A DNA stretch of 64,000 nucleotides from Silene latifolia. Taxonomy: Eukaryota; Streptophyta; Magnoliopsida; Caryophyllales; Caryophyllaceae. The notes beneath the pieces are model-generated. The model was given only the letters and a program-made list of their open reading frames with translations, was not told where the DNA came from and did not search any database. The translations under genes and the position numbers were made by a program. Where the stretch lies: assembly GCF_048544455.1 (NCBI RefSeq), contig NC_133532.1, forward strand, positions 15,874,948-15,938,947, given 5' to 3'. This document shows, piece after piece, positions 1 through 10,332 of the stretch (its first letter is position 1; the number at the start of each line of letters is the position of its first letter).

Positions 1-203
1 AAGTGTCGCCTTTATGGCTAAGAGATATGTCAGCCAAAATTTTTTTGTTCAAAAAACTTAAGACCACAACTTCTAGGCTTGAGCTCAGAATACTGCGATT
101 TTTTTTCAAATCACCCTCGTAAAAACGATCAATTTAAACAAAGATCGCCATTTTATAAACTCTCTAACATGAGTTCTTATCCGTCAAAATCTTTTTTTAT
201 TAC
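1..203. other. Unassigned flank left of element A
   Basis: AT-rich sequence with no coding signal that I can support. Bases 199-203 (ATTAC) are the left copy of the target-site duplication of element A; the matching ATTAC is at 11603-11607. The rest may be host intergenic DNA or another decayed repeat. Confidence 0.5.
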
Positions 204-774
204 TGTTCCGGGTGTAATTCCAGAGCAGATTTGTTACCACGTAAGCTTGTAGAATGATGACTTTGCTTGACTCTTCCTTTCGGCCTCTCCTGAAACAATG
301 AACAAACTGAGGGCTCGGCTTGGCACCGAGCGAACTCACTCCGACGCTCAAGTCAGTAAACTTAAAGGGATTAAGTTGTGTGTTACTTGGCAAAGTATAT
401 TGTAGAGAGATAAGGGAGTTTGTACCAGATTAATGTGTTTAATCGATTATTTTCGGATCCTTTCCTCAATGAGGGTTGAGGAGTATTTATAGACTTTCAC
501 CTTTTGTCATGTAGTGGCCAAGTGGCTAGCAGGTGGAAAGACTGTTCTACCCTCTACGGGGATCCATGGCGGCCGGCGGGCCCGTTGACTCCATGCCGAG
601 GGGTCTTGGATGTGAGTACGCGGATGTGTATCCCTGGCTAGTTGCCTAGCCGAGACTCAATGACAGCCGACCGGTGCGTCGGTTATCTTTGTCCAAGGTG
701 TTGACTTGCTGTAGATATCTTTGACCTTGCTCAATATGTTGACTCGGTCAGCGGGTGCAGAATATGCCCCATCA
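204..774 (-). repeat. Element A 3' LTR (left LTR)
   Basis: 571-bp direct repeat of 10333-11602 (without the hAT insertion). In element orientation it starts TGATGGGGCATATT and ends CACCCGGAACA. It contains TATTTATA at 484-491, which is a TATAAATA box on the minus strand. Just outside it (minus strand) lies the purine-rich stretch GCTGAGGGCAAAT, the likely polypurine tract. Confidence 0.92.
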
Positions 775-1233
775 ATTTGCCCTCAGCGTAGTCTGTGCCG
801 TGGTATGGACCTTCGATGAGTGTTGAGCGTATTCTGCGTGAGTAAAAATTTCGTCCCCGGCTTCTTCTTCCTCGGCTTGGTTCTGCTCAGGCCGTACCGT
901 ATCCCCCCTCCACATGGATGTGTAAAGGGCATCAAATGTGGAAAAGAAAATGACGCTGGCCGAGACCGAGGTTGTGAGTGCCGTGTACTTTTGATTGCCC
1001 CCAACCGGTGCTGCCAAGCTCGGTTGAACAGCGGGCCGTTTGGCAAGTAGATACCAAGGATCGTGTTGAATAAGATACGTCGATTGGCATTCTGTCAAGG
1101 AGCGTGTTGAAGAAGTTTTGTAACTGTTTGTCGATTGACATTCTATGGCTGCATGCTTGACACGTGGCTCGGCGTTGATTGGTTGACGCTTCATGGGCTT
1201 TGCCCTGATTGGTCCGTTTCATGGGCTTTGCTC
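775..1233. other. Element A: spacer between 3' LTR and antisense gene promoter
   Basis: Non-coding 3' region of element A next to the LTR. Overlapping short ORFs here have no family signature. It probably holds upstream promoter sequence for the antisense gene starting near 1416. Confidence 0.5.
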
Positions 1234-1241
1234 TATAAATA
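1234..1241 (+). promoter_or_regulatory. TATA box of the element A antisense gene
   Basis: TATAAATA on the plus strand about 175 bp upstream of the first ATG (1416) of the antisense reading frame. The distance fits a short 5' UTR. It suggests that the antisense gene is transcribed from its own promoter, opposite to the retrotransposon transcript. Confidence 0.55.
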
Positions 1242-1415
1242 GAGCAGTTAGCCCCTGATTTTGGCCGCCAAAAATTCACTTTCTCAAAAAAATTTCTTCT
1301 CTCTAGCCTTCTTTGACGAAACTTCTCTCTAATCTTCAAAGCGTTACTCGGCGTAACACTTTTCCAAGGTAAACAAACAACTTTTTCAACTCTTATTTAT
1401 TAAGTATCTGTTGTC

Positions 1416-3921
1416 ATGTCTTCTGCTGATGTTGGACCTAGTGGTTCTGCGCCGGGGGGCTCCCCGTCATACCGATGAAGAGGAGGAGGCACCGGTTGTC
1501 ACCCCGTTAACCGTTGGGGTCCGGGCCGCTTTCTTCGAGATTGATCCAAAATATTTGGAGGATTTCGAGGATGATGGTGATGATGTTGATGATGATGGTG
1601 ATGATGAGGAAAGGGCTCATTCTGATGAGGAGAGGCCGCATCTCTTGGATCACGGCGACGCCTGTAAGATCGGTCCTGATCGTGCTTGGACAAACAAGTT
1701 CGCCAGTTGTTCTGGTTCTAAACTTTTTGAACATCATTTCTCCTTCGGCAGGGAGTATAAGATTGTTATTCCTAAAGAGGGTCAGGCCGTCTGTTGCCCT
1801 CCCCCGAGTTGTATCGGCGTATACATCAGACAGCTGGAGTATGGGCTCCGGTTTCCTCTGAATGCGTACGTTGTTGCCATTATTAAAGCCATGAACGTCG
1901 CCGTGGCCCAACTGCATCCGTTGGCCATCAGGACGATTGTTGGTTTTGTATGGTTGTGTCTTTTCCAAGGGGAGGTCCCAACGGTGAACCTCTTTCGCCG
2001 GCTTCACCACCTTCGACAGAATGTCGTGGGTGGCACTGGGTGGTATAGCATACAGATTGAGCCGGGTTATATCACCGTCTCTAAGCTTACTTCTTGCAAG
2101 GACTGGAAGGGGCGGTGGGTATACGTCGAGGTTCCGGAGGATTATCCATCGCCCGGTCCTTCCAAAGACCGTGTCAATTTGCGGTGTGAGAGTCGGGGGA
2201 GCGTGAGAAATATGTCTCCCGGAATAAGCTTAAGATGGACGCCTTGAGGGTCCATCTCAATGAGGACGAAAGGCGGGCAATGAAGTCTGTTTGAGGTCGA
2301 GAAGGATGGGACGCCGAAGGGATGGATGCCCCGACGCGAGATCATTCTTCGGGAATAGTCGTCACGCCACGTCGGCCTCATACCGGCCCTCGAATAGGGT
2401 GAGTGGGGTCGGTGTGAGGCCCATCTCTGCTTTTAATGTTTCGTTTTTAAACTTTGATTTATTTCTTTTACTTAACTCTTGCTTCGTTTCCTTTGCAGAC
2501 CGCTTTGGCCGGAATCGTCGTTGACGTCCTCGAGAGGTTGGGACTTGACAAGAACAGAAGAGTTGTTGAGTTGCATCCTAAGGCCGCGGCACGTGATCGC
2601 AGATCGCCCAAACGAACTCATGGAGCGTGTTGAAGGTTTTGGATGCGGGGCGGCTCGGAGGAAGATCGCTGCAACGAACGCGCCGCGCCGAAAGCCAAGA
2701 GCAACGCGTCTACGGCACGGCGGCGGCGTCAACTTCAGTTCAACCTTCAATCCCCTGCGGTCAAAAGGAGAAGGTGGTGGTCGTTGTTGATGTCGATGAG
2801 GAGGTCACCGTTGCAGAGGAATCTCCTCTTCTACGTAAGAGAAAAGAGACAGTCTCTCGGTCGCCGCTATCGAGGCCGCAAAGAAATGGGTCCTCCAACC
2901 AAGAAGGCCAAGCACGGTACGGATCTAACCCGTGGCTCGATTTAGCCGGTTCATTAGGCGTTCCCGATGACAGGCTCTCTGGCATGTCAATGAATGTTGA
3001 CATGGATGCTTTGTCCGAATTTTTTGTAGATCAACCGCCGCCGTCTACCGGTCCCTCTGAATGGCGATTAGAGAAGCGGCCTGTGCAGACGGGTGATAAG
3101 AATGCCGCCGTCGTCTCCTCCTCCCCGAAGCCTTCCCGCCCCGGATTAAGAAGATGCTTTGGCGAAGTGGCCGACGTGGCGGTGCTCACATTATGGAGCA
3201 AGAAAAGGTCATGGCTGAAGCTGCCCCTGCGCTTGAGCGGCTTAGGCTTGAGCTTGATGCTTCTAAGCAAGAGGCCGAGAAGGCAAAGAAGGACTTCCAG
3301 GCCGCCGAAAATGATTTCCTCGCTGAGCGAAAGCTCAGGGAGGATGCTGAGAAGGCGGTCCTAGCCGAGAGGGCCAAGGTTGAGGCTGCGGAGGCTGACG
3401 CCGCTAAGCTGCGGGAGGAGCGGGACAAGCTTCAGCCTGCTTTAGACTTTGCTGTTGAGAAGAGGGAAGAATGGAAGTCTCTGTATTTGGCTCAGTCGAA
3501 GGCGCATCGGAACACGAGGGCCATCCTCGACCAGAGGGAGATGGACATTGAGACGCTCCAAACTGACGTCATCCCTAACATGTGCGCCCAATATCGGGAC
3601 CAGGCCGAAGAAGCTACCAGGGAAGTAATCAGAGAGCTCTTTCCTGACGGCTCCTTCTCGTGGCAAAAATTCGAGCAGCTGCTTGATGATAAGGTGGCTG
3701 CTGCGGATGCAAAGGCTGCGGAGGAGGCAGAGGCTAAGAAGGCTGCGGAGGAGGCAGAGGCTAAGAAGGCCGCTGAGGAGGCTGCGGAGAAGGCGGCCCA
3801 TGCTGAAAAGGTAAAGGCGGCCAGGGAGGAAGCTGAGAGGGCAAAGGCAGCTGAAGCTGCCAAGTCGGGTTCTGGGTCGCCCACTGATGGTGATGTCGTT
3901 ACTGCTGCTGATGGCGAGTAG
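1416..3921 (+). pseudogene. Antisense additional ORF of element A, Transposase_28-like plus coiled coil
   Basis: This gene lies on the strand opposite to gag-pol. The ATG frame begins MSSADVGPSGSAPGG and is broken near 1476; the acidic, domain-bearing frame continues to 2247. About 1800-1960 reads GVYIRQLEYGLRFPLNAYVV followed by QLHPLAIRTIVGF, which matches the 'putative gypsy type transposon' family (Pfam Transposase_28) from memory. A probable intron runs 2399-2498 (GTGAGT...TTTGCAG). After further frame changes, 3154-3921 encodes an Ala/Glu/Lys-rich coiled coil with repeated KAAEEAEA heptads and a Ser/Gly/Asp-rich tail ending at TAG 3919-3921. Additional antisense ORFs of this type are known in Tat-lineage elements; their function is not established. 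Frameshifts at 1476, near 2230 and between exons make this copy non-functional. Confidence 0.7.
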
Positions 3922-4785
3922 AATCAGGCATAGGGAGACGTGCGATCGTCACCGGATTCACCCGGCCCTTCAGACAGTTTCAGCTGTTCGGGGGCCAACT
4001 ATTGAGCCTTTCCTCCCTGCCATCATTTTTGGCGCTTTCAATTCTCATGTCTGTAACCTTTTGCTGTACCTTTCCCTTTTTTTGTTGAACTTTGGTAGGT
4101 AGTGTTTAGGCTATCCTTATGGGGACGGCCGTCGACCTCTTTCTTGTATTACCTGTAAATACTTTAATAAGAGTTTGTTTATTTTGCCTCCGGCTTGGCC
4201 GATGTCTTTATCTCATTTTCTTCTGAGTTGTCTTCTTTCGTTATTAATTGAGCGCTTTTTCCCGTTTCTACCTTCGGCTTGGCCGAGGCAGTCAGAATGC
4301 GTATCTCAACTGTACTTAACGTTTTTAAACATGTTGGCGTGTCGGTTGCTTCCTCCACCGCCCGAGGCGGTCAGATTTGCGTTTCCCAACCGCCGTTGTG
4401 AACATGTTAGCGTATCGGTCGTTGTGTCCCCGTCACTCTCGGTCTGGCCGAGGCAATCGGGGTTACGGCGCGACGGCGTTCAGATATCAGAGACGTGTTG
4501 ATCGCTTCCTCTTTCACTCTCTTTGGCCGAGGCGTCCGATTTGCGTTTCTCAACCGTACTTATACGTTTCTAAGCATGTTGGATCAACTGCTGTGGGGCA
4601 AGTCGCGTTTCCCTCGTCACCCGCGGCTTTGGCCGAGGTGATCGAGTTTACGTTTTGACTGCTGTTGTAAATATCTTGGTACGCCTATGGGAGGGACACT
4701 TCATTTTGATAGAAAACTTGGAACATTCTTCATTAGATATAATCAAGCGTTGGGGTGCCCACAACGGTCTCGGACACCTCTGCCC
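3922..4785. repeat. Element A 3' region with degenerate ~83-bp tandem repeats
   Basis: The marker TTGGCCGAGGC or a close variant recurs at about 4192, 4275, 4359, 4441, 4522 and 4626, so the spacing is mostly 80-85 bp. Units share GCGTTTCTCAAC-like and AACATGTTGGCG-like segments. Tandem repeats in the 3' untranslated part are typical of Tat/Retand elements. No coding region is supported. Confidence 0.6.
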
Positions 4786-5736
4786 CTATACGAAGTATTT
4801 TCTAATATTGTCGGTGTTCCAGTGGCTCATTAGAGGCACTCCCTCCATGTCTGTCAGCCGGTATGTACCCGGCCTCATTTCTTCAACCACTTTGTAGGGT
4901 CCTTCCCAGTTGGCCGTCATTTTGCCATGGATGTTTCCTTTGTTGGTGGCGGCCGACTTTCTTAGGACTAGATCTCCTACTTTTAGGCCCCTTTTGTGGA
5001 TCCTTCGGTTGTAGGCTCTTCTCATTCTGTTTTGGTAAACGGCTAAGTTGAGCCGTGCCGTGTCTCGACTTTCTTCGACCAGGTCTAGGGAGGCTTTCAG
5101 GCCTTCCTCATTTTCGGCCCGGGTTAAGGTTTGCGTTCGAATGTCGGCACCGCTTCAATTGGTAGGACGGCTTGGACCCATAGACAAGGTGGAATGGACG
5201 TATCCCGTTACTTCTTTCTCCGTGGTTCTAAGGGACCACAGGACGCCGGGTAGTTCATCAGCCCACCTTCCCTTTAGATCTTCAACCTTCTTTTTCAGCC
5301 CGTTTAGGATTGTTTTATTAGCTGCCTCCGCCTGCCCGTTGCTCTGAGGGTGGCAGACGGAGGAGTATGCAAACTTGATACCGAGTTCTTCCAGCCAGTT
5401 CATCACCGTGTCACTCCAAAACTCTCGGCCGTGTTTAAATACCATGACTTGGGGTAACCCAAAACGGGTTATGACGTTCTCCCAAATCACCTTTCTTACG
5501 GTCGCCGTGGTCTTGGCAGGTACAGCGACAGCTTCGACCCATTTGGTGAAGTAGTCAACGGCGACGATCAGGTACTTCCTTCCTCCGGAGGCCGTCGGAA
5601 ATGGCCCTAATAAATCCATCCCCCATTGTGCAAATGGTAGGGGGCTAATGGCCGCAAGTCTCGGGAAGGTGCATGTATCACGGAGCATGCATCTGACAAT
5701 TCTTGCACTTCTTGGTCTTAGTTCTGGAATCTTCAA
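4786..5736 (-). pseudogene. Element A integrase (decayed)
   Basis: Integrase core on the minus strand. WGMDLLGPF carries the first acidic residue, then YFTKWVEAVAV, and SNGQAEAANK carries the catalytic Glu. The second catalytic Asp, normally in a DNG motif, is replaced: the sequence reads VMVFKHGREF. A C-terminal piece at 4786-5025 in another frame contains WEGPYKVVEE, the GPY/F module found at the end of Ty3/gypsy integrases. The core frame runs off at 5155, so at least one frameshift separates core and C-terminus. Loss of the Asp should abolish strand transfer even if the frames were intact. Confidence 0.85.
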
Positions 5737-6530
5737 GCATGGTAGGCCAGAAATAGCCGGCTCGGAGAGTTTTGTGGGCTAGCGTTCTTGCCCCCATGTG
5801 ATGTCCACAGATGCCTTCGTGAATCTCTGTCAGTATGAGCTACGCGTCGGCTGAGCCGACACATTTCAAAAGTGGTCTTATCACAGACCTTCTGTATAGT
5901 TCTCCTTCGAACACCAAGTATCTTGCGGCGATCATCTTTATCTTCTGAGAGAGACTGCGGTCCTCCGGTAACTCTTTTGTTAGTTTGTATTTCATTATCG
6001 GAGTCATCCATGTCGTCTCAGCTTCTATGTCGCCCACCATGCCGACGGTCTCAGTGATGCTTTTAGTATTCCTGATATCTACCAGCACGGTTCGGCTGAC
6101 ATTCTTGATGGTTGAACTGGCCAGTTTTGAGAGAGCGTAGGCTCGGTTGTTCTCAGACCTGGGGATGCATTGGATTTGGAAATATTTCAATTTTGCAGTG
6201 TCAGCTTTTACTCTTTCCAGGTATCTTACCATCCCATCGTCTCGAGCTTCATACTCTCCTCTGATTTGGTTAGTCACCAATAGTGAGTCTGTCTTCAACA
6301 CAATGTGTTCCGCCCGTGACTCTAGCTAGCTCGACTCCAGTTATCACCGTCTCGTATTCGGATTCGTTGTTTGAGGCCGAGAAGGTAAATTTCAAGGCAT
6401 ACTCAAACTCGTCCCCGTTTGGGCTGATGATAAGGATGCCGGCTCCTGAGCTGTTTGCCGTAGAGGACCCGTCGGTATATACTTCCCATACGCCGGGATG
6501 GGATTCTTCTTGGTATGTACACTCGGCCAA
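5733..6530 (-). pseudogene. Element A archaeal-type RNase H and integrase zinc-binding linker (decayed)
   Basis: 6270-6530 encodes VYTDGSSTANSSGAGILII and SASNNESEYETVITGVELA, the D...E pattern of the second (plant/archaeal-type) RNase H that Tat-lineage elements carry in addition to the ordinary one. A frameshift around 6310 moves the reading into 5840-6301 (LKTDSLLVTNQIRGEYEA, then IQCIPRSENNRAYALSKLAS), which finishes the RNase H fold. GELYRRSVIRPLLKCV follows, the usual lead-in to the integrase HHCC region. The zinc-binding part is out of frame at 5733-5840. Confidence 0.8.
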
Positions 6531-6545
6531 GAAGTCTGCAAGTGC

Positions 6546-7263
6546 CTACCCCTTTATCGAGGGCCTCGGCCTGTATTGAATGCCGAAGCCGGATAGCTCT
6601 ACTGCCCATTTGATGAGCCTGCCGGATTGTTCAAATTTTTCCAATGTTTTCTCCAATGGTTGGTCGGTTAAGACCGTCACAGGATGCGCGTCGAAGTAAG
6701 ATTTCAGTTTCCTTGCGGCAACGACGACAGCAAAGGCTGATTTTTCAATCAGCGGGTAATTTCTTTCGGCGGGCAACAGTGTGTGACTGACAAAGTAGAT
6801 TTGGTGTTGCTGCTTGTCTTCTTCTCTGATGATTACGGCACTGACCGTGGCCGAGGTAAATCGCTATGTATAGGTATAGCGTCTCCCCAAAGATCGGCCG
6901 GACGGGGTCGGGAGAGTTTGAAGATGAGCTTTCGATTGCACGAAAGCCGTGCTCGTTCCTCCCCCATTTGAAGTCTTTATTCCCCTTTAACACTTTGAAG
7001 AATGGGGTGCTCTTGTCGGCTGACCGGGAAATGAAACGGGCGAGAGCCGCCATCCTCCCGGTCAACATCATAACCTCTTTTCGATTTCTCGGCTCCGGTA
7101 GGTCCAGTATTGCTTGGACTTTCTCTGGATTGGCATCAATTCCCCTGGCGCTGACAAACACGTCGAGGAACTTACCTGCCCGGACACCGAAGTTGTATTT
7201 CATTGGGTTAAGTTTCATCTTGTATTTTCTAAGTGAACAAAATGTTTCGCTCAAGTCGGCCAA
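6546..7263 (-). pseudogene. Element A RT thumb/connection and Ty3-type RNase H (decayed)
   Basis: 7263 downward encodes LRKYKMKLNPMKYNFGV and GIDANPEKVQAILDL, which are canonical RT thumb motifs, then FFKVLKGNKDFKW. The frame breaks near 6900. It resumes in 6546-6776 with RNYPLIEKSAFAVVVAARKL and HPVTVLTDQPL, the RNase H attached to RT in Ty3/gypsy. One frameshift therefore interrupts the RNase H entry region. It lies between RT and the second RNase H, the standard order. Confidence 0.85.
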
Positions 7264-8311
7264 GTGCTCGCTGTCAGACTTGCTTTTTACAATAGCATCG
7301 TCGACGTAAGCCTCGATGTTTCGCCTTTTTTTGATCTTGAAACACTTTGTCCACCTAGCCTTAGTGTAAGTTGCGCTTATTGCGTTTTTTCAAACCGAAC
7401 GGCATCATTTTATACATGTATGTGCCGTGTATGGTGATGAATGCGCACTTAGGCATGTCTTCTTAGGCCATGAATACCTGATGGTATCCCGAGAAAGCGT
7501 CAGCGTGGCTCAAGATAGTGTAGCCTGCCGTTGCGTCAATTAAGCTATCTATTCGAGGCAAGGGATAGCAATCTTTAGGGCATGCTTTATTAAGATTTGA
7601 AAAATCAACACACATCCTCCACCCCCCTGATGACTTCTTCACCATTACAACATTTGCTAGCCACTCAGGGTAAGTACAAGGCATGATAAAGCCCGCCTCT
7701 AATAGTTTATCTACCTCGGCCTTGATGGCGTCATCCTTTTCGGCCGAGGAGTTCCTCATCTTCTGCTTGACAGGGCGAGCGTTGGAGAGTACGTTCAGCT
7801 TGTGAACGATCACCTCTCGGCTCACGCTTGGCATCTCGGCGGCTGAGTACGCGAAGACGTCTTTGTTCTTTCTCAGCAGGTCCAAGAGGTCGGCTCGAAT
7901 TTTGGCTCCAGGCCGATACCGCGCGATTACGGTGCCCGGGTCAATTTCTATTTGTTCGGTCTCGGCCCCCTCGACCATGCTGACGTTGTTGGTGCTCCTC
8001 GGATCACCCTCCTGTCGTAAGGATGGGCTCTTCCCCTTCTCTGATTTCTTCGCCACTTTGAGGGATTGCATGTTACACCCTCTGGCAGATATTTGGACAT
8101 TGACAATTTCGTCCCTCTCGTCCTTTGAGACGAGCTTTTGTGCCTCCCCCCGGTCCGAGACATACATCAATGTCAGGGCCCGGATGGACATTACAGCATC
8201 GGCCTCGCTCAAAGTAACCCGGCCTATTAGAACATTGTAGGCAGACGTACCATCAATGACCACGAACTCGGACCAAACGTTCTTGGCCGCATCGGCTTGG
8301 CCAAACATCAC
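7264..8311 (-). pseudogene. Element A reverse transcriptase palm/fingers (decayed)
   Basis: Minus-strand frame 7463-8311 carries AGFIMPCTYPEWLANVVMVKK, WRMCVDFSNLNKACPKDCYPLPRIDSLIDA and DAFSGYHQ, the RT finger and palm motifs, with the first catalytic Asp in HADAFSG. A TAA stop at 7463-7465 ends the frame just after it. The continuing sequence contains MPFGLKN, and then a base is missing in an A-run near 7390. The YVDD catalytic box lies at 7297-7308 in the shifted frame. The upstream part (8100-8311, IDGTSAYNVLIGR) is the post-protease region. It has a nonsense change plus a frameshift, so it cannot make a functional RT. Confidence 0.9.
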
Positions 8312-8359
8312 CGGCAGTTTGATTGACCCCAGGGGGACTAGGCCGGCCCCGGAGAGAAG

Positions 8360-8701
8360 TCAGTATAGTGGGTTAGTGCAGAGACTCAGGTCCTCAATCT
8401 TCAGACCGAGGTTGAGGAAGCATTCCCTGAACATGATGCTTGTGTAGGCGCCTGTATCAATTAGGCACCTCTTAACCAAGTGGTTGGATATGTCCAGGTA
8501 GACTACCAGCGGGTCGCTGTGCGGGGCTACGACTCCTTCGTAGTCTTTCTTTCCGATGATTATATCGGGGACGGTGGAAGCGGGGACTGCTGTGGTGGGC
8601 ACAAAGTTGATGGCTTGGTAAAGCTCATTTAGGTGCCGTTTGTGCCCATTAGCCGATCCTCCGTTCTCGTTTTCTCCGATAACCACCTGGATCACTCCCA
8701 T
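8360..8701 (-). pseudogene. Element A retroviral-type aspartic protease region
   Basis: Encodes KRCLIDTGAYTSIMF, the DTG active-site motif of the retropepsin family, preceded by DIIIGKKDYEGVVAPHSDPLV and followed by FLNLGLKIEDL. This is the normal protease position between gag and RT in Ty3/gypsy. The frame ends at 8360 instead of running into RT, so the protease-RT join is also broken. The local frame itself looks open. Confidence 0.8.
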
Positions 8702-9136
8702 CCTCTGGAATATTGATTTCCTGTTCGCCCCGTCGGAGCTCGTTTCCGGGGCCCCAGCTACGTACTTGCTGAGGGCCCCCTTCCGGATCAGCTCCTCGAT
8801 GGCGTTCTTCAGATGCCGACAGTCATCGGTCTTATGGCCGGGCTGGCCGTGGTAATCGCAAAATTGGTTTGCGTCGCCCTCCGCCCTCGTCTTGGGGGGT
8901 CTTTCCCACTTCTGCCCTTCATTCTTGCTCAGGGCATAGACCTCGGCAAAGATGATTTGACCGAGGGGGGGGTGAGACCGTGATACCTCTTACGGGTGTA
9001 TGGTCCCGAACTCCCCGGCGCCCGCCGAGCTCGCATTTCTGTTAGATCTTTCAGGCCATGACCTATTCATGTCACGGCGACCTTCATCGATATTCTCCGG
9101 CGGCTCCTCCTTTCCGGTGCCCGGCTTCACCGTGGC
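8702..9136 (-). pseudogene. Element A gag C-terminus with zinc-knuckle-like motif
   Basis: Translating the minus strand around 8805-8875 gives FCDYHGQPGHKTDDCRHLK, the C-x2-H...GH-x4-C variant seen in Tat-lineage Gag proteins and expected to bind nucleic acid. It is followed by an ELI-RKG segment. The region is separated from the upstream Gag frame by a TAG at 9137-9139 and at least one frameshift near 8990, so no long ORF covers it. Confidence 0.7.
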
Positions 9137-10239
9137 CTACCCGGTCTTGTGGTAATCCTCCACCTTTACGGCTTGGTCCGCCATCTTTCTGGCGGAGTCC
9201 AGGTTGAGGACCTCGCACTTGATCAGCTCATTTTTGAGCTCGCCTTTCGGGAGTCCTTTCATCAGTGCGAAGGCCGCCAGTTCGGTGTTCAGCTCGCGTA
9301 TCTGCTGAGCTTTTGCATCGAACCTCTTCACATAGCTTCGTAGAGACTCGTCCTCCCCCTGTCGGATAGTGAGCAGATCCGATGTCTCCACGGCCCTTCT
9401 CCTGTTGCAGGCGTACTGGGCTATGAAGTTATCCCTTAGGTCGGCGTAGCAGTATACCGAACCATTAGGCAGCCCCTTGTACCAACTCTGGGCCATCCCA
9501 TGCAGGGTTGTTGGGAAGACTCGGCACCATACCTCATCAGGTTGTTCCCATACCGACATGTAAGACTCGAACGCCTCGGCGTGGTCGGTAGGGTCACTGT
9601 CCCCTTTGTATGATAGGGACGGCAGCTTCAGTTTGGTCGGCACGGAAACTCCGAGGACATAGGCACTGAGGGCTGTCTGACCATGTGTCGAATGACACGC
9701 GGCGATCGGCTCCTCGCAACCCTTGTCCGGCTTCTCTCCCCGTGGCGGGAAGGGCTTCTTGTTGTCTGACTTTGGAGAGTCGGACTTCTTTCTTCATTTC
9801 TTCGGGGGTGGCCTCGTTGTTGCCGCGGCGACGCTGTCCTCCCGCGAGGTGGGGAAGGACTTTGGTCTGCCACTGACACCACGGGCACCGCCGGCGTCCT
9901 TGCATGCTCCGCTCCTTGTATTGCTCCGGTCAAGTTGATCGGAGTCACTTTATGGGCCCTGGTCATCTGCGGGTGTGCTGCCGTCACCGTCGTTGCGGCG
10001 GGGGTGATCGGCGTATTACCCATCAGGTCCAGGAACAGCTTCAGTTTGGCTGCATCGACCACATGTCCCATGACAGTGACTTGGCCGGTGGGCAGCGGTG
10101 TTTCTGGTAGTATTGGCATCCCGTACGCCGGTTGAATTACTCGGCCGGTGGGGGACTGCCCAATCTCAGAATTAGGGAATGTGTCATCTTGGTAGAATGC
10201 GGTTTCGTCACTCACAACTACTTCTTGTTGTTTTGACAT
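9137..10239 (-). pseudogene. Element A gag (capsid region)
   Basis: The start at 10239 (MSKQQEVVVSDETAFYQDD) lies about 75 bp inside the primer binding site and opens a 203-residue Pro/Arg/Ser-rich N-terminal frame. A frame change near 9630 leads into 9137-9643, which encodes the retrotransposon gag capsid domain: LPSLSYKGDSDPTDHAEAF, WCRVFPTTLHGMAQSWYKGL, NFIAQYACNRRR, GEDESLRSYVKRF. It ends at a TAG at 9137. Gag forms the virus-like particle; this copy is split in two frames. Confidence 0.85.
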
Positions 10240-10312
10240 CTTCTTAGCTTGCTGGGTGGGTTTTGTTTTGTTTTTTTTTTTGTAAGGGATTTGACTAGCT
10301 TTTAGTATTGAG

Positions 10313-10330
10313 TCCCCACATACGGCGCCA
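10313..10330 (-). other. Element A primer binding site
   Basis: Minus strand reads TGGCGCCGTATGTGGGGA, two bases from the LTR end at 10333. The TGGCGCCGT...GGGGA frame resembles the site complementary to the 3' end of tRNA-Asp used by Tat and Athila elements, with mismatches in the middle. Identification of the tRNA is from memory. Confidence 0.65.
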
Positions 10331-10332
10331 AT

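Noticed and set aside
3186..3884. Long minus-strand Ser/Ala-rich ORFs
   Set aside because: They are shadows of the Ala/Glu/Lys coiled-coil frame of the antisense gene on the plus strand.
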